Positions 34,221-45,399 of a DNA stretch of 64,000 bases are shown piece after piece. The stretch is taken from assembly GCA_017893485.1 (NCBI GenBank), contig JACEHZ010000594.1, positions 1,077,501 through 1,141,500 of the forward strand, written 5' to 3'. A model generated the notes under the pieces. It saw only the letters and a program-made list of their open reading frames with translations, was not told where the DNA came from and did not search any database. Made by a program: the position numbers and the translations under genes. The DNA is from Hemerocallis citrina (lineage: Eukaryota; Streptophyta; Magnoliopsida; Asparagales; Asphodelaceae). The first letter of the stretch is position 1; each line of letters starts with the position of its first letter.

Positions 34221-34907
34221 TGTTAGGATTATGGCCTCAAATGCACGTAGGCACAGAGTACTTGGAGTAGGAGAAGAAGATAAGAAGACGAAGACAGCTA
34301 AGAAGACAACAACATGTAGATGAATGCAGCTGGAGGGGTTGCAGTCGACTGACCTAGGCTGAAAGGAGTTTTTCAAGTGTACAAGGTTCAACAAAGAGCG
34401 GGACAGTCGACCGTGCAGTCGACCAGTCATGTTTCAGGGGTGGACTTGACACATTGCTGTCGACCAACCCAAAGTGCGGTCGACCGACTTCGGCGTTGTA
34501 TATTATTTGGGCTTTTAGTTTTTTGGTCCAATAAGCTGTATTTGTGTTTATCTTTTAGGGTTTGCTTGGGGGTATAAATATAGCAGTAGATGTGAACTCT
34601 AGTTGTGCAACTCATATCAAGGGTTAGCCGTTATCATTGTTCAACTTCAGGAGTAGATTGTGCCGAGTGTTTCAAATGTGTGTGTGTGAGAGAGAAAGAG
34701 AGAGATATTGAGAGTTATATTCTCTTTGTAATCTTTGTATTTCTTGGAGAATAAGAAGTACTGGTTATCTCTGCATATTAGTCTGTTCTTGCGAGATCAT
34801 GTGATTATTGTGGTGACTTGTTCTTGATTCATCTAGTTTTTGGGAAGTTTCTATTGTTTGTGGTGTGTGAGTTCCGCTATTAGCACTACGAGTCATGGTA
34901 GACAACA
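34221..34907 (+). repeat. Copia 3' LTR
   Basis: Begins TGTTAGGATTATGGCC and ends GTAGACAACA. Preceded by the polypurine tract AAGTGGAAGAT (34210-34220). About 687 bp, matching the 5' LTR with many substitutions, so the insertion is old. Confidence 0.85.
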
Positions 34908-34912
34908 GATAT

Positions 34913-35627
34913 TTGGTTCTGGCTATCTGATTTCAAGGTGATAACGATTAAAGTTGGCCATGCCTGGGCCATCCATGGACATGGTTTCCTATTCAAGTAC
35001 GCCGTGAACATCTATTCTTTCCTTATCGACGGAACATAAGCGTATTTGTTTGATTTTATTTCTTCAATTTCATTGTGATTATTCAAGAGAGCATAGACCA
35101 GAAAGAAAGCGGGATGAATATCCCTTAAGGTAGTAGATCCTGATAAGTAGGCACCCACGGGGGAATCGTATTATACCTCACACATCAAATATAGCACATA
35201 TCCTTTTGATTAATGGAGGGGCTAGACTTTCTCTCCTCGATCAATCTTATTAGTGGTGCGCCTGGCCACCACTTCCAGTGTGAATCTGGGCTGTGGCGGG
35301 ATGGAGTATACTGGCTTCATTCTAGTTCAGTATTTAGAATAGTAATTTCATCTTGAACCTAGGTCTGTCTATTTATGTCTTTGTTTAGTTTTGAATTTTC
35401 AGTCGTTTTCTTGCTTTTTAATTTTCCTTTTGGCCTTTCCCAACAAGGAACCAAAAAAAAAAAAAAATTTGGTGGTTAGATGCTACGTACGTATCATCCT
35501 AATTTGAACATACATGAACTTTAATTAGATTTAACAAAAAGTACTTATAATGTAGACATACAGTATGAAGTTTCTCACGCTTCAGTGTAAGAGGGCAGAT
35601 GTTCAAAACTTAATTTAATATGCTTAC
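34913..35627. other. spacer, possibly a LINE tail
   Basis: No coding domain. T-rich sequence followed by an A15 run at 35453-35467 resembles the 3' end of a retroposed element, but no TSD or coding part supports it. Confidence 0.3.
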
Positions 35628-36145
35628 TGATATTGTATAGATGACGTGGCCCCATCAGGGCCATCAGATCCCCACTAGATCCACTCCTCTATGATCATCA
35701 GGTCAACTGAAGTCCAACGGACCTCACCCAGTTCGTGCCCATAGGCAAAAAGGTCCGACCCGGCCCGTTAGGGTTCCAGACCCGTTTGCCTCTACCTATA
35801 AATACCCAGCCCCCTCCTCGCTTGCAGAGGTAATAAACTTTTTCCTACCTGAACCCTAGCTACTGTTGCTTTCTCAGTGACTGACTAGATCGTCGAAGGG
35901 CCTGTCGCCGGGACTTCTCCCGGTGTTTCTAGGCAGTGTGTAGGTACAAGAATCCAAGCCGAGCCACAAATATCCGAACCGAGCTACTGGATCCGAGGCG
36001 AGCACCCGGCCTCCACCTCTCTCCTATTACTCCTGAGCTGACCATATGGCCTAGGATCGGATCGATGCCAGTACCACATCTTCCGCTACACAAATTACAA
36101 GAACTCACACCTGTTACCCCCACACCCCAAAAATAAACAGCATCA
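35628..36145 (+). repeat. Tat element 5' LTR
   Basis: 518 bp, begins TGATATTGTATAG, ends CAGCATCA. TATA region CCTATAAATACCC near 35796. Homologous to the solo LTR at 27809-28323, which fixes the ends. Confidence 0.88.
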
Positions 36146-36147
36146 GG

Positions 36148-36164
36148 TTAGCGCCGTCTGCGGG
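36148..36164 (+). promoter_or_regulatory. Tat primer-binding-site region
   Basis: TTAGCGCCGTCTGCGGG directly after the 5' LTR. It differs by two bases from TTGGCGCCGTCTGTGGG, the leader sequence common after Tat-type 5' LTRs where reverse transcription is primed by tRNA. Confidence 0.65.
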
Positions 36165-36229
36165 AAGTACCAGGTACTGCTGCCAGTCCGAGCCCAGCTA
36201 GGGATGTCATCTCAAGGCCGCACTCTTCC

Positions 36230-37622
36230 ATGGCTCCCAAAGCCAGAAGGGCCGTCACCTCGGCACGACATCCGGACCATTCACATCACAGCCATGTGGA
36301 CACCGAGGGTTCTAACCAACCACAGGTCAACAACGCGGCCGGACACGGGTCAGGTGCTTCTCACTCGAACGCAACTGATTTGCGGCGCGTCATATTGAGT
36401 CGACAGGCCAGTCGGACAAGGAGAGAGGCCGCTTCCAGCTCGGTCTCGAACCATAGCGGAAGGCCATCCCTAGAGTGCGATCCAGGACACAACCACTCGC
36501 CCCGTGGACCTCCGCCCCCGTAGAACCCGGTCAGACAAGCCCCAGTTACAAGGGCCAAGTCTCAGAATTTTAAGGACGAGATGCTCCAGGCAATTCGAGG
36601 CGAGCCTCAGACCGAGGCTCGCAACGACTCCATCCCTCAGCCAGACTCCCGGGGCGGCGAATCACATGGCTTGACCCAGCCACTTGAACAAGAGGATGTC
36701 ATCCTCTGACGCCTCAGATATATGGAGAACCGACTCGCCCATCTCGGCGAGAGAGGACCGATACCCGGCCATGGTTATCGGCCGACCCGACCCCCATTTT
36801 CCACTCAAATCTTGGAAGCCGAAATCCCCAGAAACATCTGCCCTCCCCAATTCAAGACCTACAACGGTGAGGGTGATCTCGCTGATCACATGGAGGGGTT
36901 TAAAACCCTCATGATGATTCACAGCACTTCAGAACACCTTCTGTGTCGTGCTTTCCCTGCCACCTTGCGAGGTCCAACTCGGGAATGGTTCTCGAGGCTC
37001 ACCCCCGACTCAGTCTTCTCGTTCGACCAGTTGGAAGCGAACTTCCTAGCCCACTTCATGACCAGCATAAAGGTTAAGAAGACGAGCGCGTCCCTTCAAC
37101 ACCTCAGTCAGAAGTAAGGGGAGTCACTCCGCAAGTTCATTCGGAGATTCACCGCCGAGGCAATGTGTATCTCCTCTCTCGATGCGAGCATCGCCTCAGC
37201 AGCTTTCCGACACAATGTTCGACATCCCCAGCTCAAAGCCTCCCTGGCCAAGAAGTACATTAAGGTGGAAGAGGCCCTAAACCCTGAAGGACCAAGCCAC
37301 TACTAGGGGAAAGCGAAAGGCAGACGATGTCGAGCCTGTTAAGAAGGTCACAAAAGAGGCCACCGACCTCAAAAGAATTCCTCCAATCCCCCGATTTGAG
37401 AGGTATACACCGCTGACACAGAACATGTCGGCAATATTGATGGAGATCGAGGATAAAAGGATCGTCCGACTCCCTCTCCGACCAAGCAACAACAAGAAGT
37501 GGGACCAGAAGTTCTACTACCGCTTCCATCGAGACAATGGCCACGAGACGGACAACTGCTGGGCCCTCAAAGACGAGATCGAGGTCCTCATCCAATGATG
37601 GTACCTGAGGGAGTTCACCCAA
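36230..37622 (+). pseudogene. Tat gag (broken)
   Basis: Gag of a Tat element, the capsid protein. The start is ATG 36230 (M-A-P-K-A-R-R-A-V). The retrotransposon gag core lies near 36830-37110: P-P-Q-F-K-T-Y-N-G, then L-A-D-H-M-E-G-F, T-R-E-W-F-S-R-L, F-L-A-H-F. The C-terminal block F-H-R-D-N-G-H-E-T-D-N-C-W-A-L-K-D-E-I-E (37527-37593) is the Tat zinc-binding-like motif. In-frame stops (near 36520, 36706, 37115 and 37306) and frame changes inactivate it. Confidence 0.8.
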
Positions 37623-37739
37623 GGTAACCCAAGAGATCAGAGGGATACGAGGAATCCGAGGCCTTCGCCTCCCCCTCGAACGATCAACCGGCGACCCGAG
37701 CGGGACCCCAATCCTGAGGAAACCAGAGGGCAGGCCATC

Positions 37740-38400
37740 CTACATTACGTCCATGGTGGACCCATGGAAGGAGAATCCAACACTTACTGTAAGGCCTTCT
37801 TCCGAGAGGTTAACTCCGTTCGAGACCATCCCTCCCCCCAGATTCAGTAACAACCAGTCTCCTTCTCCGGAGAAGACCTGGAGGGAGTTCGGCTCCCACA
37901 CTGCGACGCCCTTGTCATCAGCCTCGTCATGGAAAATTTCGATGTCCGCCAAATTCTCGTGGGCAACGGGAGCTCAGTCAACATCCTCTTCTTGGAAGCA
38001 TTTGAGAACCTCAAGCTCCCTCGAGATAAGCTAAACCCGACCAGGTACACCCTGCATGGGTTCTCAGGTGTCCCAGTACAGATTGAAGTGATCGTAATGC
38101 TGGATGTAACAGCCGGCACAACCCCCACCACACGGACCGAATCAATGGACTTTATGGTGGTCAACGTCAAGGCGGCTTACAATGCCATCCTTGGCTGACC
38201 CAGTCTCTGCTCGTTCCAGGCTGTACCCTCGGTCTACCACTTGAAGCTGAAATTCCTCACTAACCTCGGGGTCAGCATTGTTAGAGGAAATCAGGAGTCT
38301 GCACATTCGTGCTACATGACTGAGGTCGGAGGCGGGGTATTCCCACTCGATGCAGTCGAGTTCCCACCCAAAAAAAGCCAACCCGAGAACCTGCACACGA
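37740..38400 (+). pseudogene. Tat aspartic protease region (active site lost)
   Basis: Retroviral-type protease that would cut the polyprotein. The active site reads V-G-N-G-S-S-V-N-I-L near 37965-37995, where Tat proteases have D-N-G-S-S; the catalytic Asp is Gly here. Flanking blocks H-G-F-S-G-V-P and Y-N-A-I-L-G are as expected. One stop lies at 38198. Not functional. Confidence 0.75.
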
Positions 38401-38401
38401 A

Positions 38402-39170
38402 TTGGAGGAGATCTCATTCAAAGCAGAAGACAAATCTAAATGGTCCCGTGTGAGCCGCACTCTCTCCCCCGACCTGAAGCCAGGTCTGATCGATTGTGTC
38501 CGCCGCAATATCTACCTCTTCGCCTGGACCCTGTCTGACATGCCTGGGATTTCTGAGGACCTAATCATGCACAGGCTAAGCGTCACTCTGGGCTCCAAGC
38601 TGATCTATCAGAAACAATGCAAGTTTGCCCCAGAGAGGCAGCAATACGTAAAAGAGAAGGTGGACAAACTGTTGTCCGCCCGGTTCATTCAGGAGATCAG
38701 CTACCCCGAGTGGCTGGCTAACGTCGAGATGGTCAAAAAAGCCAGCAGAGCTAGAGGATCTGCATAGACTTCACGGATCTCAACAGGGCGTGCCCTAAAG
38801 ATCCTTTTCCCCTTTCGAGCATCGTTGCTCTGATCGATGCAACGTCGGGTCACGAGCTCCTGACCTTCATGGATGCCTTTTCAGGCTATAATCAGATCCG
38901 GATGTTCCCTCCCAACATTGCCAAAACATCCTTCATCACTGATCAAGGTCTCTACTGTTACCGGGTCATGCCCTTCGGGCTCAAGAACGCCGGGACCACC
39001 AACCAGAGACTTTTCAACCGAGTCTTCAAAGATCAAATCGGTCATAACATGGAGGTATACGTCGACGACATGCTCGTCAAGAGTCGACGGGGGCAGGATC
39101 ATGTCGCCGACCTTGAGGAGACCTTTGGCGTCCTTCGGTCCCACAACATCAGACTCAATCCCGCCAAGTG
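38402..39170 (+). pseudogene. Tat reverse transcriptase (truncated)
   Basis: RT fingers and palm in two frames. 38402-38767 has the upstream part (F-A-W-T-L-S-D-M-P-G-I, K-V-D-K-L-L-S-A-R-F-I-Q-E). 38869-39170 has M-D-A-F-S-G-Y-N-Q-I, F-I-T-D-Q-G-L-Y-C-Y and the catalytic Y-V-D-D-M-L-V-K. It stops at N-P-A-K-C where the next element is inserted. The rest of RT and all of RNase H are missing from the window, so a deletion accompanied the event. Confidence 0.85.
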
Positions 39171-42100
39171 TGTAACGCCTCGAATCCCCGTTATCGGACA
39201 TCTGTGGCGCAACAAGAATCTTTGCCTTCAAATGCATGTCAATACAGTAATAACACGGAAAATTAAATACTTTTAATTATTGCCAAATAAGGTCATTACA
39301 TCATTGATTACAACCAATGTATTATTCTTATTCTTATCCTTGAACAAGAATACAAATTATATTAACTCATTACATCTTATTACAAAATATATATCAACTC
39401 CTCTTGTAAAGTTAACAGCTGTCTCCCAGAATGGCAGTCGACGGATCACTGCCGAACTCTGCTGAACAGTCAATCTGCTTCCCTGGGGCTTGCTCCTCAG
39501 CTTGAGTCTTCTGCTGTGCCACTTTGATATCTCTACACCTTCTCGGAAGGTAGGACCTGTACCTAAAAGGTGGGGAACATCAGTACTTCGACTAACGCAA
39601 TACTGATAATAATAGCGATCTCCAAACTGGCAACCACAAACCATCTTGGATGGAAAAAGAAATGTGCATCCTAATTCCCTAGTGTTCGTGTATGCCATGA
39701 TCAACCTAATGCACCAGTCACACGCCTTATTCTAATGCAATCAATACTTTGGGACTCTGAATCCGCATGCATCCCATACTACATACGTTCTAGGTCAAAG
39801 CATGGCCTAATCTAATGCACAAAATAAAAATGCACCCAATGCACATACTCTAATGCAATTCATTTGGGAACATATGCATCCCATACTACATACTTTTCCA
39901 AAATCAACTTCGATGAAAACGTATGCATCACATACTACATACTTTCCAAGAGTTCGTCTTTCCTGATTGTAGGGTTCAATCCCTCGCCAAGCATCCTACC
40001 CTTGTACTCAACCTGTTCCCAATAGATTTTCCGTGTCCTATGAGGTTTCAATTGATCAGTCTAGTTCCGCCACTGCAGTTCCTAAGTGGTGGTCGTGTTT
40101 TCCACTTAGCACCCGTGAACGGACCCCCCTTGAAAAGCCGTGACAAAATTTCCGGTCACCAAATCATGTACCTCTCCAGTAACAAATTGACGTCATAATA
40201 TATAAAATAAACCACATACATAGGGACCCACCGTACTCGAGGGTCAAATCCCCTTACCCGACAGGAGTGCTCTCCCCATCCCTTCCACGGCATCCTTGGG
40301 AATTAACAGATCGAGATACTGGACCCGTGAACCAAAACCTGACGAACTGAGTCCGTATCCCTACGACAAGAAAGTACAACACCTGACTATAGTCTGCTAG
40401 TACTAATGCAAGTTACATACCCCTAATGCATCACTCTAATCCCAGTCTTACTCTAATCACTTGGGTAAAAAAATAATTGCCTCCAAAATTTTGCCTATCG
40501 ACCTCTGACCCTGCGACACAGTCCGGCACGTCACTTCCCCTGGCTTGGAATTGTCTAGAACCATGGCCTGCATTCAGCCCAAACCGGGCAATGAATTTAA
40601 ATTGACGGCACCAGCTTGGACGTCCTACGCCTTGGTGGAAGATTACGATTTTTTGGGTCGACAGACGTAGGACATCACCCTACCCTAGTGACTAACCCGA
40701 GTCACTAAATCCACCATGGGAGTAAAAAAAAATCAGCAATAGACACCAATCATCCCCAAACAGTGAGTCACCAACTCTATATGTACACAGGGGAGGGGTC
40801 CTCTCAACACTTAGTCAAAATCCAAGATTAAGCAACTACGATGTTTCTGTCCGAAACTTAAAAAGATCATAACTCCCATAGTGCAACTCAAATTTGGGTG
40901 TTCAAGCCCAATCTAGAAAGATAAAGACCTAGGCTACAACTTCCTAGTTGATCATCACCTCAGATTCTATCATCTAGTCCCTCAAATTGGCCTCTCAAGT
41001 CTCAGCCTATGTACTTTCTGTACACTGGTTGCACCTTACCGATAGCATAAATCACTACCTACTCATCAGAATGCTACCAACCCAGGTTCTATGGAAAGGT
41101 GTGGATTTTCTCCACAACTCTCTAGTTGATCACCAATCCAAATTATGCCTTTTGATCACCCTAAAACATACATTATTCTCAGGTGTACAGAATCACACAC
41201 TAAGTCTTACTCAAACAGAGCCTTCAGCTCAACACCTGGTTTCTTTCCAGTCTTGCAAAAATCATATGAAACTATCTAATCACAGGAGTCATCTCAAAAA
41301 AGGCTTGTTAGAAAGCTATAGTTGTCTACTATAATTCCCTAAGAGAACACTTTCTCAAAATCTGCTCTTACAGAGTCTCAATTGTGTCATCTTATCTCAG
41401 TACATGCTATAAAATTCATCATAAATCATATACTGATCCAATAGTCATATATTTTTCAGTAAAGAAACTAGACATCATTATGAACAATATGCAAAAAGTT
41501 TCATACTCAAATTCCAAGTATTCACTGAGTGCTATCTATTTCAAATATGCATAAGGATCATACTGTTCTTCAGTTACAGTTCTAACTACTTTTGATAGAT
41601 TAATTTTGAACATACATGTAATTTCATCCAATTAATTTCATGATTTTTCAGTAGAGTCTAGATACATGTAATAAAACATGGTAAAAGTTTCAGAATAAGA
41701 TAATGTGCCAATTAATTATAAGAATTCCCTCAATCTCAGGTATCACAGTAAACAGATCCTGCTTCTGCCTTACGGCTCTGTCCCAAAAATGGATTTTATT
41801 AAAATACTAAAAAACCTCAAAAAATTATGAAATAATTCATGCATCATCTAGACATGTAAGAGATCAATCTATGAAAATTACATCATCAAATTTTAAGTAG
41901 TTTGTTCTCGAGAATTTATAGAAAATGACATGCAAATCAAGATTTTCTATTCTAGTTTCAAATTACTAACATCTACTCTTAAATTAACCATTCCCATGCT
42001 ACAACCATTCATGCATGCAAGAAAATCAATAAGAATGAACAAGACAAGTTTAGAGTAACTCCCCACCCTGATTTGGCTTGAGAGATGGTGATAGTCTTCC

Positions 42101-42598
42101 TCCAAGAATCCTAGCTCCAAGGATTAAGAATTTCTCTCCAAAATGCTCCTTTCCTTCTCTTTCTCTTTTAGTGTTCTGAAATTTCAGAACTTGGGAGAGG
42201 AGAATGAGAGTTTTTAAGGAGAAAGGAGTGAGAAAAAAGAGGGAGGAAAGTGGTTTTGTAAGAAAAACCATGTCTAGCTCATGGTTTCTTGGGGTATATT
42301 ATTTGGCTAAAATTTTGAGCTCTTAATTGAGTTCTAGATGAGAGATGAGAGATTAGGTTTGAGTGTATGCAAAGTATACCCATTGTATTATCATACAATG
42401 ATATATTTGCATATGTACTGTACCCAAAACTAGTGTATACTAGTATCGATTCTCCTCATTCTCGTACATCATCTAGAATGCACCCATCCTCATGGACCGC
42501 CCCGCAAACCTAACCGCACTCCAACATTCATATAATCAAATAAAACACTGCAATCATATGTACGCATACAGACAATATATTTATATAGAAGTATTGTA
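39171..42598 (-). repeat. element C 3' LTR
   Basis: Plus strand starts TGTAACGCCTCGAATCCCC, the complement of a GGGGATTCGAGGCGTTACA end, closely matching the 3' end of the LTR at 54178-57030. About 3.4 kb. It includes three copies of a GCATCCCATACTACAT-type box (39769, about 39868, about 39924). The start at 42598 is inferred from the adjacent polypurine tract; its TG is mutated to TA. Confidence 0.7.
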
Positions 42599-42789
42599 TT
42601 TACTCCCTCCTTAGAATCGTTCTGTCCCCAGAACGACGCTAGGGATAAAAAAAATAGTATAGTAGACAATCATCAATGATCAGAAGATACTTTCCTTGAT
42701 CATTTCCAGTGCCTCGAGGAACACCCTCGAAATAGATTTTTAAAGTGCTCAATACCGGCTCCCAAGCCTCAAGTGCTCAACGCACTCTT

Positions 42790-43745
42790 CCATCCTGGAG
42801 ATCAATCTCATCATGTGGATCATTTTGGGGCATGCCTCATCCCGCATCCACCGTACTGGGGATGGATCACCTTGGGGAATGTTGCTCTCGTCCTGGAATA
42901 CTGGAGATCAATCCCTCTCCATCGAACATTCTAGGGCCTATTGTGTCCCACGTTCCGGAAAATACTGGAGAATATCTCGCTCTACGGATTATTCTGGAGC
43001 CTTCCCCACACGAACTCCCCATGAGTTTTGCTCTCGTCCCGAAATACTGGAGATCAGTCACACTCTACAGATTATTCTAGGGCCTATTTCATCATTCGTC
43101 TGGATTACTGGGGAATATCTCACTTCGTGGATCATTCTGGAGCCTCTATTCATCCTTGAATTCCTTCATGGGTACTTCTCTCGTCCTCGGAATACTGGAG
43201 ACCAATTCCTACTCCATAGATCATTCTGAGACATATTTCATCCCTTATCTGGAATACTGAGGAAATGTCTCGCACCTTGGATCATTATGGAGTCAACGTC
43301 CCACTAACCTACTTGTGAATGTTGCTCTCTTCTCTGGAATACTGGAGATTAATTCCTACTCCACAGATCATTCTGGGGTATATTTCATCCATCATCTGGA
43401 ATACCGAGGAATGTCTCGCTCCATGGATCATTCTGGAGTTAACGTCATTACACGAATTTTCCGTGAATATCGCTCTCGTCCCGAAATACTGGAGATCAAT
43501 CCAACTCTACAGAATACTCTGGGCCCTATTTCATCCCTCGTCTGGAATGCTGGGGAACATCTCACTCTGTTGATCATTCTGGAGCCAACGTCATTATACG
43601 AATTTCCCGTGAGTAGCGCTCTCGTCCCAAAATACTAGAGATCATTCCCACTCCACAGAACACTTTGGGGCCTATTTCATCCCTCGTCTGGAATGCTGGG
43701 GAACATCTCACTCCGTGGATCATTCTGGAGCCTTCGTACTCACGA
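42790..43745 (-). repeat. about 146-bp tandem repeats in element C
   Basis: About six to seven diverged units. The phrase GATCATTCTGGAG recurs at 42986, 43130, 43280, 43426, 43572 and 43718, giving a period of 144-150 bp. Located in the internal region next to the 3' LTR. Long open frames here are by-products of the repeat. Confidence 0.85.
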
Positions 43746-44199
43746 TCGTTCTCGATTCATTATATCTCCTTTCTAGTGCCTATGTCAAGTTCTCAGTATA
43801 TCTTCTAGCTCTCGGTTGCAATACTTGAGGGTCGATGACCACTCCCTCCTTAGAAGAAAACGAGGCTTACTAAGGAGAAGGCAAAAATTTCAGTTTTATG
43901 CCTTATCCCAAACTCTTAAATAAATAAGCACAAGACACGAGATGACCCAAATGCCCAAAACTTTCATGCTTTATAAAAGTCATAATATCTGCTACAGAAC
44001 ACTGTACAAGTTTGCCATTCATGGCTAGCAAGAAATGCAACTAACAAAATATATTACCATTCTAGACCATGCACAACTTCGCACTTCTTTCCAGTTAAGC
44101 TGAAGCTCGCCGAACCAATTTTTTAAACTTCCGAATGCACAATGGTACTAACTTGGTTCTAAATCCAGTCCTGAGTCCCTGTTCAAATCTCTTGGCCTT

Positions 44200-44835
44200 C
44201 TTTACTTTGTCTTGCACCATCTCTTGGGGCATAACGAGACATCTAAGTAAATCTAGTTTCTTATTTCCGGATGGTCATACCTCCCTGCTTTAGATTTTGA
44301 AATTCCATTGTCTTTTCTTCTTGTAAGTCTGGGGGAAAATAATGCTGCTTAAACTCATCCAGGAAATCCTCCCCATTCTATGGGTCCTCTTTCTGTTCTT
44401 CGTTTTACAGATTTACTCCATTGCCTTCCTTGGTATGTCGCGAATTCTAGTCTCAATACTGAGCCTTGGTGCGGCCTTGTTGTTCTTCCTCAACTTGTGC
44501 TTTCTTTACTTCGTCTTGCACCATCTCTTGGGGCATAACGAGACAGTTGAGTAAATCTGGTTTCCTATTTCTGAATGGTCATACCTCCCTGCTTTAGATT
44601 TTGAAATTCCATTGTCTTTTCTTCTTGTAAGTCTGGGAGAAAATAATGCTGCTTAAACTCATCCAGGAAATCCTCCCCATTCTATGGGTCCTCTTCCCAT
44701 TCTTCATTTCACAGATTTTCTCCATTGCCTTCCTTGGTATGTCGCGAATTCTAGTCTCAATACTGAGCCTTGGTGCGGCCTTGTCGTTCTTTCTCAACTT
44801 GTGCTGCGACTTGCCCTCATTTGTCATTCGACTGC
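44200..44835 (-). repeat. 304-bp tandem duplication in element C
   Basis: Two copies about 304 bp apart (for example AATGCTGCTTAAACTC at 44341 and 44645) with roughly 95% identity by eye. On the minus strand an open frame of 77 codons (44594-44827) is basic and charged, with no known domain. Confidence 0.85.
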
Positions 44836-44933
44836 AGACTTGCTACCTGCACATCAGGTTATGAATTTGCTTTTTTGACAAACGATTGCAGATTTGCCTT
44901 CTAGACATTCGGTCGCAGACTTTATATTTCAGA

Positions 44934-45399
44934 AAGGTTCACCATAATCAATGAGACACTCTTCAAATGCTCGTACACAACAACGGACGGAAGACCCTAC
45001 CTTTGCTGCCTGGCCCCCGATGAGGCCAAGTATGCTATGAAGGAATTACATGAAGGAATCGGGGGGTGTCACATGGGGAGTAGGTCGCTCGCCATAAAAG
45101 CCTTAAACCACGGGTACTACTGGCTGACTATGTTACAAGACGCATAAGACCTCATCAAAAGGTGCGGCCTTTGCTAAAAATTCTCCTCGGTGAAAATGCT
45201 TCCACAAGACAACCTCTGCTCCCTGGCAAGTCTGACCCCATTTGCTATGTGGGGGATGGACTTGGTCGGCCCTTTTCAAAAAGCAACAGGCCAAAGGAAG
45301 TTCCTCGTGGTGGCCATCAACTACTTCACCAAATGGATCGGGGCAGAGCCCCTGGTCACGATCACAGAGCACCAAACTCAGCAATTTTTCTGGAAGAAC
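44934..45399 (+). pseudogene. Tat integrase, N-terminal part
   Basis: Resumes the Tat pol frame with R-F-T-I-I-N-E-T-L-F and Y-L-C-C-L-A-P-D-E. Then the integrase zinc-binding region (H-E-G then G-C-H-M-G-S-R-S-L-A, Y-Y-W, and I-K-R-C-G-L-C) and the start of the catalytic core (W-G-M-D-L-V-G-P-F with the first Asp; A-I-N-Y-F-T-K-W-I). Stops near 45146 and 45174. It breaks at 45399, where the next Gypsy element is inserted, and continues at 57031. Confidence 0.85.

Larger units (their letters stand above)
28821..34907 (+). mobile_element. Ty1/Copia element lacking pol, with nested solo LTR
   Basis: LTRs at 28821-29495 and 34221-34907, TSD GATAT at 28816-28820 and 34908-34912. PBS-like GGATTTCAGAGC at 29503-29514 against the usual TGGTATCAGAGC (initiator Met tRNA). 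The interior holds gag and a protease remnant but no recognisable integrase, reverse transcriptase or RNase H. Without the 2.85-kb solo LTR inserted at 30788-33637 the element would be about 3.2 kb. It depends on other elements for copying. Confidence 0.88.
39171..44933 (-). mobile_element. truncated Gypsy element C (3' LTR plus 3' internal region)
   Basis: Minus-strand LTR retrotransposon remnant inside the Tat RT/RNase H region. Its 3' LTR is 39171-42598. The polypurine tract TTCTAAGGAGGGAG lies just upstream on the minus strand (42601-42614) and resembles AAGGAGGGAGTGA of the element at 45400-57030. About 2.3 kb of internal sequence, mostly tandem repeats, follows to 44933, where Tat sequence resumes. 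No 5' LTR and no TSD partner for AAGTG at the right edge: the far end is lost. No recognisable pol. Confidence 0.7.

Noticed and set aside
35453..35467. A15 run as evidence of a retroposed gene or LINE
   Set aside because: No TSD, coding part or family sequence could be linked to it; kept only as a remark.
42745..43638. Frames of 107-138 codons on the plus strand
   Set aside because: By-products of the 146-bp tandem repeat; the reading phase follows the repeat period and no domain is seen.
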